Below the pieces are notes generated by a model. The model was not told where the DNA came from. It saw nothing but the letters and a program-made list of their open reading frames with translations, and made no database searches. DNA of 11,525 nucleotides from Fen-1118 sp964491625 (GTDB taxonomy: Bacteria > Myxococcota_A > Polyangia > Fen-1088). The DNA lies in contig CAZBIU010000220.1 of NCBI GenBank assembly GCA_964491625.1, positions 1 through 11,525 of the forward strand, given 5' to 3'. Positions 6,750-11,525 of this stretch are shown here, piece after piece (positions within the stretch are counted from its first letter, which is position 1; the number at the start of each line of letters is the position of its first letter). Both the position numbers and the translations under genes were made by a program.

Positions 6750-8042
6750 CTAGAACGCAATATAGGGCCCATCGCCGGCCGATGTACCTTGGCCCTCGAT
6801 GGCGATGTAGACGTCGCGTCCGAAGAAGAAGGGCAGGCCCCAGTCGAAAGCAGGTATGCCCAAATCCGTTCGGTAGCCTGGCATAGGACCGGCAATGTCG
6901 CTGAAGGCACAGGCCGTAGCGGAGAGCCGAGCGGGGTTGGCGACGCTGAAATCGACGCGTGGGTTGCCGCCCGAGGCGGCTGCCAAAGTCGCGCTCAAGC
7001 TTGTGGTCGCGCTCGGGCAGTAGAGGCCCCTCAGACCACCAGTACACTGAGGCAGATTCGTCGTCGCGCCATCGAGGAAGTAGAGCCCGTTGGAGCCGCT
7101 GTCGATGATGCTTGCGTAGCTTGTGCCACCCACCGGAAACGTCGTGCTCGCGAATTGATTGACATCCAGGGCGACGACGACGGCACTGCCTAGCCGATTG
7201 TTGGTCGCAGTTCCAATGCCGAAGACCATCTGACCTGGCACCGAGGCGGCACCGCTGGCCGCGATGCTGGGCAGCCGAATGATCACGCCGTTGTTGTCGA
7301 CGGGGAAGGAGGCAACGGGATGAGATAGCTGCTGGTTGGTCGGAACCGCGGCGACTGCGCAGCCACCACGCGGACTGGAACAAGCATAGTACGTGCCGGG
7401 GTTTAGGAACGATTGAGCGGACATCGCGCAGGCGGCTCCACAGTCCTTGAGGGAGAGACCAACGCCCAGGATGCCGTTCGCAGCCAGGGTCGACAAGTCG
7501 TTGATGGGCGTCCCCGTGCAGCCGGTGGGCACGGCATAGGATTGTTCGCCGATGAGGTGGATGGTCAGCCCCGCAGCCTTCTCGCCCGCCAGCTGGAAAT
7601 CGGCCGTCTTGAGCGGCCCCCAGGCCGTGCCGTCGACGAAAGGCGCGCACTCAGCAAGGGCTTGCCCGCTGTCGTTCTTCGCCTCGGGCAAGGACAGGGT
7701 CACCAGCGATTCGAGCACGCGCACGCCGACCGAACCGGTATCTACCAGCAGATGATCGATGGTTTGGCAGTTGTTGGTGCCGGGCTCACAGATGGTTGCC
7801 GTGGCGAAGAGCCCATTGATGTAGCCGATGTTCTGCGGACCGGAATCGACGACCACGTCGAGCACGTTGTCGCCAGCAGCCGCTTGGATGCCACCCGAGC
7901 CGCCGGGCGACACCGCTCCGCCGGCCGACACCGAGCCGCCGGCCGCGCCTCCTACCGGGTGAAGAACCATGCTCCCCTGCTGGCCGTCGCAGCCAGCGAG
8001 AAGCGCCAAGACCATCAACATCGCAGCAGATACCTTGGCCAT
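6750..8042 (-). CDS. DUF3443-family lipoprotein, pepsin-like aspartic protease candidate
   Basis: A 430-residue exported lipoprotein: signal ending in LAGC (Cys18), a Gly-rich linker (about 30-52), then a long domain I recognise as DUF3443. The domain carries paired active-site-like motifs, DTGS at 101-104 and DSGSN at 314-318, 213 residues apart (pepsin's pair is about 183 apart). Between them lie a flap-like FVDGTAWG (135-142, Phe where pepsin has Tyr75), ANGILGVGL (188-196, like pepsin's DGILGL) and PGQMVFGIGT (269-278). The C-terminal block WGLPFFFGRDVYIAIEG precedes a final GPYIAF. This order matches the bilobed pepsin fold. About eleven other Cys suggest disulfides. DUF3443 is, to my knowledge, of unassigned function, so protease activity is inference. 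The ATG at 8042 has GAGGA 7 nt upstream, overlapping the stop of the preceding DUF2844 gene; a 12-residue longer start is less likely. Confidence 0.85.
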   Translation of the reverse strand: MAKVSAAMLMVLALLAGCDGQQGSMVLHPVGGAAGGSVSAGGAVSPGGSGGIQAAAGDNVLDVVVDSGPQNIGYINGLFATATICEPGTNNCQTIDHLLVDTGSVGVRVLESLVTLSLPEAKNDSGQALAECAPFVDGTAWGPLKTADFQLAGEKAAGLTIHLIGEQSYAVPTGCTGTPINDLSTLAANGILGVGLSLKDCGAACAMSAQSFLNPGTYYACSSPRGGCAVAAVPTNQQLSHPVASFPVDNNGVIIRLPSIAASGAASVPGQMVFGIGTATNNRLGSAVVVALDVNQFASTTFPVGGTSYASIIDSGSNGLYFLDGATTNLPQCTGGLRGLYCPSATTSLSATLAAASGGNPRVDFSVANPARLSATACAFSDIAGPMPGYRTDLGIPAFDWGLPFFFGRDVYIAIEGQGTSAGDGPYIAF

Positions 8043-8049
8043 AATCAGG

Positions 8050-8054
8050 TCCTC
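8050..8054 (-). promoter_or_regulatory. Ribosome-binding site overlapping upstream stop codon
   Basis: GAGGA on the minus strand, 7 nt before the ATG at 8042. It overlaps the TGA (8053-8055) that ends the DUF2844 gene. It decides the DUF3443 start and suggests translational coupling of the two genes. Confidence 0.7.
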
Positions 8055-8532
8055 AGCGGAGATCGTCGGCCGCGACACCCTTGGGAAGCAGGTCGGTCAA
8101 GATGACCTGTCCGAAGAAGGTGCGCAGATAGCCACCCATGACAACCAGCATGCCCGGCAACTCGATGCGTACGATACCGCGTGTAGCCCGCCGGCCGCGT
8201 GTTCCGGCGATGAAACGGTCATAGTGAGCACCCATGATGTCGCGCAGGTTCGGCCGGAAACCGCCCGACCAGGACACCGCGAACACCTTGCCCGAATCAC
8301 CCACGAACTCGCGAATCTTGTTCCCCGCGGGTGCGAGGAGCTCGTGGATCGCGTAGGCCTCTCGGCGGTACACTTGCAGGCTTCCCCCCAGGCGCGCTTC
8401 CTCAGCCATGACAGACGCGTCGTCGCCGAGTGCCGCTTGGGCTGAAGGCATGAATTGGAGGCTCAGGGCCAGCGCCGTGACTACGCCGATCCAGTAACGA
8501 ACGCAACAAGTGAACGGAAAAGGGGGTCGCAT
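8053..8532 (-). CDS. DUF2844-family exported protein
   Basis: A 159-residue protein with an N-terminal signal (hydrophobic core about 14-27) and a likely signal peptidase I site after AQA (residue 33). The mature part matches what I recall of DUF2844: YAIHELLAPAG (60-70), REFVGDSGKVFAVSW (74-88) and FRPNLRDIMGAHY (92-104), closing with LTDLLPKGV. The function is unknown in the family. It is the first gene of a two-gene unit with the DUF3443 lipoprotein, only 10 bp apart; I recall the same pairing from Burkholderiales genomes, so the two may act together, for example as chaperone, inhibitor or substrate of the protease-like partner. The ATG at 8532 is chosen because it gives a correct signal peptide; the frame stays open upstream to 9147 but that part is antisense to another gene. 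There is no Shine-Dalgarno; a TATACT on the minus strand (8544-8549) could place transcription start almost at the ATG. Confidence 0.8.
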   Translation of the reverse strand: MRPPFPFTCCVRYWIGVVTALALSLQFMPSAQAALGDDASVMAEEARLGGSLQVYRREAYAIHELLAPAGNKIREFVGDSGKVFAVSWSGGFRPNLRDIMGAHYDRFIAGTRGRRATRGIVRIELPGMLVVMGGYLRTFFGQVILTDLLPKGVAADDLR

Positions 8533-8656
8533 GACGGGACGCGAGTATAACAGCTCGGCGAGCGGAATAGCAGCTCGCGAAACTGCTACTGTCGCGAAAA
8601 CACTACCCTCGGCGAAGGGCCGATCATAGTATTCGGCCCCGATTGGAGATACCTCG
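8533..8656. promoter_or_regulatory. Divergent regulatory region with three inverted repeats
   Basis: The 124 bp between the DUF2844 gene (minus) and the small membrane-anchored protein (plus) contain three perfect inverted repeats. These are GCTCG-G-CGAGC (8553-8563), TAGCAG/CTGCTA with a 9-nt spacer (8568-8588), and GGGCCGA/TCGGCCC with a 9-nt spacer (8617-8639). On the minus strand TATACT at 8544-8549 is a fair -10 hexamer for DUF2844, without an obvious -35. The region likely carries both promoters and operator or leader hairpins; the regulator is not in the window. Confidence 0.5.
8617..8639. repeat. 7-bp perfect inverted repeat before gene start
   Basis: GGGCCGA at 8617-8623 and TCGGCCC at 8633-8639 flank the AT-rich loop TCATAGTAT. 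The repeat ends 4 nt before the TGGAG ribosome site (8644-8648) of the gene at 8657. It could be a dimeric repressor operator or an mRNA hairpin affecting initiation. There is no T-tract, so it is not a classical terminator. Confidence 0.5.
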
Positions 8657-9190
8657 ATGAATACCCCTCTCAGTCGAACCGCTCGACGCTGGATCTTGGG
8701 CACGCTCGTGGTGGGCCTTGCGGTCATTGGAGGTCTGATTTGGGCGAGCGTCACGCACGACCGTGCTCCGCACCCAACGGTCGGCCCCGGTGAGCTCGCG
8801 CGCTCTGCTGCCGGCGAGCAAGAACAGACTCCGGCCCCCAGGGACCGAGACGTTGCAGGTCTTCGCGACGCCGGCGTAAGTCTCCCGCCTCGTCTTGTGC
8901 AGGGCCTGCCTAAACCGCAAGCCGCCGCTGGCAATCCGGCGCCCGTGCTGGGGCCTGCCGGGACCGATCTGCCGGCCATCAGAGACGAGCTCAGGATACA
9001 AGCACTGCAGCACGCTCTGGCCCCCGCTCCCGGGCGCGTACCGGTGTCGGCGGAGCAAGCACAGAAGCTCCGGGACGAGCTTAGAGCGCAGGGGACGCTG
9101 CCCCTGACCATCCGAATGCCAAGTCTCGGAGAAGTCAGACAAGCCACGCCTGGCGAGCCGCAATTTTCTTCGGGGACCAGGACGAAATAA
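8657..9190 (+). CDS. Small membrane-anchored Pro/Ala-rich protein, unknown function
   Basis: A 177-residue protein I do not recognise. A basic n-region (RTARR) precedes one membrane segment (about 13-31). The remainder is Pro/Ala/Gly-rich and probably periplasmic, with two short predicted helices sharing an RDELR motif (109-113 and 139-143). No enzyme motif and no Cys are visible, and no lipobox, so it should remain as an uncleaved anchor. The start is well supported: TGGAG lies 8 nt before the ATG at 8657, and the N-terminus has correct membrane-insertion topology. Longer minus-strand frames across the same bases lack such signals and are treated as antisense shadows. The gene is divergent from the DUF2844-DUF3443 pair and may share regulation; convergent with the Cys-rich lipoprotein, 50 bp from its stop. 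Confidence 0.65.
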   Translation: MNTPLSRTARRWILGTLVVGLAVIGGLIWASVTHDRAPHPTVGPGELARSAAGEQEQTPAPRDRDVAGLRDAGVSLPPRLVQGLPKPQAAAGNPAPVLGPAGTDLPAIRDELRIQALQHALAPAPGRVPVSAEQAQKLRDELRAQGTLPLTIRMPSLGEVRQATPGEPQFSSGTRTK

Positions 9191-9240
9191 CGCCGGCGCT
9201 GCAGGGGGCAGTTACCCGTTCTCGCGCGGCTCGGTGCGAT

Positions 9241-11511
9241 CTATAGCTTGACGCACTTCCAACTGCTTCCAGGACACTTGGTGGTGAAATCGCCATTGCA
9301 GAGGCTGCCATCACACGCCTGCATCTGGTAGCCAGTTGGGCAGCTACACCGGTTGTCTGTTGTGCAGGTTGTGTTCGAGCCACAGACGCCCGTCCCGCAA
9401 GTTACGCCGGCCCCGGTGTTGCAAAACAATGCGCTGCTGGACTCGCAGGCGCCGATCTGAGTGGTGCCGGCGTATTGTGGCGTGCTGAAGAACTCGCAGA
9501 TCTTGCCGGTCGGGCAATCGGTATTAACGGCACAATATTTGACACAGGTATTGCTTGCGACGCCGCAATAGTACCCAGGCGTGCAGTCGGCGTCCGTGGT
9601 GCAAGTCGATCCTGACAACCCAGTTCCATATTGCTGTTCGCAGTCACTGGCCCCTGGGTTGGAATCCGATGAGTAGCATCCGAACCCCTCGGGACAAGCC
9701 AAAAGCGATCCACGTGGATTCTGGGGGGAGACCGGATCGCACACGCGGGCACACGTGGAAACACCCGCGATTTTGTTGCTCGTGCCGTACCAATAGGTTG
9801 CCTCGCAAGATCGGGCACCATCGACCGCAGTGCAGTCAGAATCGGACTGACAGTAATGCTTGCAGATACTTCCGAAACAGCCCGAACCGCTGGCACATCC
9901 CAGCGCATCGCAAGCCGCGCCTTCCCCCAAGCCGGCTGTTGTCGTGCAGACCAGGCCGGTAGCCTGGGTGTCGGGGTAGCACACTTGTCCGGTCGGGCAT
10001 CCACAGGCCGGGAAAACATTACAGGTGCCGCCGGCCGCAGGCACCGGGCAAGTGCCGCTGCCGCCGCCGGTCCCGGATCGTCCGCCGCTGCCCCCGCTAC
10101 CGGGCCCGACGGTCGTGCCACCACTGACAACCGTGCTCCCGCCCGAGCCGCCGCTACCACCCGAGGTCCTGACGCCGCCAGCGCCGCTGGTGCTGCCCGG
10201 CCCCACGGTACCCCCGGTCCGGACCGTTGTGCCGCCGGTTCCGCCGCTGCCACCGGACGAGCTGCACGCAGAATTGCAGGAGTTGTTAAGACAAGTGTTC
10301 CAGTTGTTGAACGCAGTAACCCCTGAAGGATAGGTTGTCAGGCAGCTGTTCTGGCAGGTCGTCGTGGTGCAATTGGAAATGCAGTTTACGAGACTCACGC
10401 ACGCGAGGCTGCTGGAGCAGGCGTTGAGTTGCGAGCAGCAGCTTTGCTTGTCGCATTGGGTACAGGCGCTATCAGAGGAAGAGATCGGACAACCAGTCGT
10501 CGTGGTGCCTCCGCATGCGGTGCTGCAGTTGTTATTGAGGCAAATTGTCCAGGTGTCGAACGAAGCAAGTCCAGCGGCGTAGCTGCCGGCACAATTGATA
10601 TCGCAGGTTGAGTCACTGCAGTTTCCGACGCAGGTCGATAGCTGCACGCATGAGGTGTTGTTGGAGCAGCTACTTAGCTGCGAACAACAATCTAGCTTGT
10701 CGCATTGGGTACACGTGCTGTCGGAGGACGAAGCCGGACACGTAACCGTGCTCCCGCCTGCGCCGCCGCTGCTCGATCCCGCGGTACCGCCGGTGTGGAC
10801 CGTCGTGCCGCCGGTTCCGCCACTGCCCCCGGACGAGCTGCACGCAGAGTTGCAGGAGTTGTTAAGGCAATTGTTCCAATTGTTGAACGCAGTAACCCCC
10901 GAAGGATACGATGTCAGGCAGTTGTTCTCGCAGGTCGTGGTGGTGCAGCTGGAGATACAGTCCACGAGAGCCAGGCACCCCAGGCTCTCCATGCAAGCGC
11001 CGAATTGGGTGCAGCAGCTCTGCATATCGCACTTGGTACAATTGGTGGCGGTGGAGGAGATCGAACAGTCAACCGGACTTATTCCGCAGGCTCCTACGCA
11101 GCTGGTATCGAGACAGCCATTCCAATTGTCGAGCTGAGCGACCCCTGCGGGATAGCTGTTGGCGCAACCGATGGCGCAGCTGTTGGTAGTACAATTCAGG
11201 GTGCAGCTTACGAGATCTCCGCACGATGTACTGTTGGAGTAGGCATCAAGCTGTTGGCAGCACGTCTGCTTGTCGCACACAGTGCAGGTGCTGTCGGAAG
11301 AGAGGATCGGGCAATTTCCCGACCCAGCCTGACCTCCTGCCCCCCCGTGCCCCGCCGTGGTGCCGGTCGCGGTGATGCAAACTTGCCCTGGCCCGCACAC
11401 GAAACCGGACGGGCATGTCCCGGTCACAGAGCACTTGGTCTTGCCGCTCTCGTAGCCAGGATCGCAGCTCATCCAGCAAATCAGTAGAGCCGCCAGAGCA
11501 GATCGCTTCAT
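9241..11511 (-). CDS. Large secreted Cys-rich repeat lipoprotein
   Basis: A 756-residue secreted lipoprotein. The signal (residues 1-15) ends in WMSC, so Cys16 is likely lipidated. Next comes a small four-Cys module (27-45), then four repeats of exactly 76 residues at 67-142, 149-224, 258-333 and 341-416. Each repeat begins with a Cys, contains CxxCDxxxCC, and ends with a CLxxxCxxxC pattern. Repeats 2-4 have 14 Cys each and repeat 1 has 13. Gly/Ser/Thr linkers follow repeat 2 (225-257) and repeat 4 (417-487). The C-terminal part (488-756) is a chain of short disulfide modules of the CxxDxDC type. The architecture fits a disulfide-stabilised surface protein, perhaps for adhesion or binding; no catalytic motif is seen. 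It is a myxobacterial style of protein. The start has a strong AGGAGGGG 6 nt upstream. The monocistronic status is unknown because the window ends there. Confidence 0.85.
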   Translation of the reverse strand: MKRSALAALLICWMSCDPGYESGKTKCSVTGTCPSGFVCGPGQVCITATGTTAGHGGAGGQAGSGNCPILSSDSTCTVCDKQTCCQQLDAYSNSTSCGDLVSCTLNCTTNSCAIGCANSYPAGVAQLDNWNGCLDTSCVGACGISPVDCSISSTATNCTKCDMQSCCTQFGACMESLGCLALVDCISSCTTTTCENNCLTSYPSGVTAFNNWNNCLNNSCNSACSSSGGSGGTGGTTVHTGGTAGSSSGGAGGSTVTCPASSSDSTCTQCDKLDCCSQLSSCSNNTSCVQLSTCVGNCSDSTCDINCAGSYAAGLASFDTWTICLNNNCSTACGGTTTTGCPISSSDSACTQCDKQSCCSQLNACSSSLACVSLVNCISNCTTTTCQNSCLTTYPSGVTAFNNWNTCLNNSCNSACSSSGGSGGTGGTTVRTGGTVGPGSTSGAGGVRTSGGSGGSGGSTVVSGGTTVGPGSGGSGGRSGTGGGSGTCPVPAAGGTCNVFPACGCPTGQVCYPDTQATGLVCTTTAGLGEGAACDALGCASGSGCFGSICKHYCQSDSDCTAVDGARSCEATYWYGTSNKIAGVSTCARVCDPVSPQNPRGSLLACPEGFGCYSSDSNPGASDCEQQYGTGLSGSTCTTDADCTPGYYCGVASNTCVKYCAVNTDCPTGKICEFFSTPQYAGTTQIGACESSSALFCNTGAGVTCGTGVCGSNTTCTTDNRCSCPTGYQMQACDGSLCNGDFTTKCPGSSWKCVKL
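10051..10263 (-). repeat. Gly/Ser/Thr-rich low-complexity linker
   Basis: Encodes residues 417-487, made of degenerate GGT, GSGG and TVxTGGT units. It separates the four Cys repeats from the C-terminal Cys-rich modules. The related shorter linker after repeat 2 is at 10741-10839. Flexible spacers like these are common in myxobacterial surface lipoproteins. The DNA is a GC-rich degenerate repeat prone to length change. Confidence 0.75.
10264..10491 (-). repeat. Cys repeat 4 of the surface lipoprotein
   Basis: Encodes residues 341-416 with 14 Cys. The N-terminal part resembles repeat 3 and the C-terminal part plus the downstream linker resembles repeat 2, as expected of a mosaic made by unequal exchange or gene conversion. 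Confidence 0.85.
10513..10740 (-). repeat. Cys repeat 3 of the surface lipoprotein
   Basis: Encodes residues 258-333 with 14 Cys. Its first third (SSSDSTCTQCDK, CCSQL) is close to repeat 4, while its last third (AAGLASFDTWTIC) differs from repeats 2 and 4. It is joined to repeat 4 by a seven-residue Gly/Thr linker. Confidence 0.85.
10840..11067 (-). repeat. Cys repeat 2 of the surface lipoprotein
   Basis: Encodes residues 149-224 with 14 Cys. Its C-terminal half, including SYPSGVTAFNNWNNCLNNSC, and the following Gly linker are nearly the same as in repeat 4. At DNA level, 10837-10960 and 10261-10384 differ at about 14 of 124 positions by eye. Confidence 0.85.
11086..11313 (-). repeat. Cys repeat 1 of the surface lipoprotein
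   Basis: Encodes residues 67-142. It has the repeat's Cys pattern (67, 76, 79, 84, 85, 97, 103, 107, 112, 116, 133, 138, 142), but Tyr91 stands where the other three repeats have a Cys. The odd count of 13 would leave one Cys unpaired. It is separated from repeat 2 by six residues. Confidence 0.85.
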
Positions 11512-11517
11512 CGTTGT

Positions 11518-11525
11518 CCCCTCCT
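11518..11525 (-). promoter_or_regulatory. Strong Shine-Dalgarno of the repeat lipoprotein
   Basis: AGGAGGGG on the minus strand, 6 nt before the ATG at 11511. It fixes the start of the 756-residue protein. The upstream promoter lies outside the window. Confidence 0.85.

Noticed and set aside
6214..7650. 478-codon open frame on the minus strand across two genes
   Set aside because: It spans the junction of the DHH gene and the DUF3443 gene in another frame, with Arg/His-rich low-information sequence. The two real frames have clear family motifs.
8533..9147. Upstream extension of the DUF2844 frame on the minus strand
   Set aside because: The frame stays open for 205 more codons, but it is antisense to the 8657-9190 gene, is Ser/Arg/Cys-rich, and would bury the signal peptide inside the protein.
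8624..9163. 179-codon minus-strand frame opposite the small membrane-anchored protein gene
   Set aside because: No signal or family motif and no ribosome site; the plus-strand frame has a good Shine-Dalgarno and membrane anchor.
9188..9214. Possible terminator hairpin after the small membrane-anchored protein gene
   Set aside because: The pairing is short (CTGC/GCAG with a bulged TAAC/GTTA outer stem) and no T-tract follows.
10595..11137. Plus-strand frame with plausible-looking Leu/Gln/Glu-rich protein
   Set aside because: It is the antisense of the Cys-rich repeats. Its internal similarity to the plus-strand frame at 10025-10333 simply mirrors the repeat duplication, and it lacks a ribosome site.
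9241..11511. CRISPR-like or satellite array suggested by repeated DNA
   Set aside because: The repeats are coding, 76 codons long, in frame and diverged; no short regular repeat-spacer pattern is present.

Overview
The window is 11.5 kb of high-GC bacterial DNA carrying nine protein genes. There is no RNA gene, CRISPR array or insertion sequence that I can see. The gene content suggests a Myxococcota-like (myxobacterial, 'deltaproteobacterial') chromosome. The evidence is the many lipoproteins with Gly/Ser linkers, a long Cys-rich repeat lipoprotein, small CxxCH/CxMPP haem lipoproteins, and a spermine-synthase-like domain embedded in a polytopic membrane protein. This taxonomic call is inference from style; no marker gene is present.

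Left part (179-1661, plus strand): a three-gene cluster. Two paralogous monohaem c-type cytochrome lipoproteins flank an exported YtkA/FixH-like beta-sandwich protein. It meets, tail to tail with a 15-bp gap, a minus-strand polytopic GT-C-type glycosyltransferase-like protein (1677-3224).

Middle (3386-6741, plus strand): divergent from the glycosyltransferase is a 785-residue membrane protein with a spermine-synthase-type Rossmann domain between two membrane bundles. A DHH/DHHA1-family phosphoesterase follows 35 bp downstream.

Right-middle (6750-8532, minus strand): a tightly coupled pair encodes a DUF2844 exported protein, then a DUF3443 lipoprotein. The DUF3443 protein has the linear motif order of a bilobed pepsin-type aspartic protease: DTGS, flap-like segment, GILGVG, DSGSN, C-terminal hydrophobic-Gly block. 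This is the most interesting functional lead in the window. The pair is divergent from a small membrane-anchored Pro/Ala-rich protein of unknown function (8657-9190), across a 124-bp region rich in inverted repeats.

Right end (9241-11511, minus strand): a 756-residue secreted lipoprotein with four 76-residue, 14-Cys repeats (one repeat lacks a single Cys), Gly/Ser/Thr linkers and a Cys-rich C-terminus. Repeat 4 looks like a mosaic of repeats 2 and 3.

Seven of the nine products appear exported or membrane-bound, so this is an envelope-oriented region. Family names are from memory of the families; no search was run.
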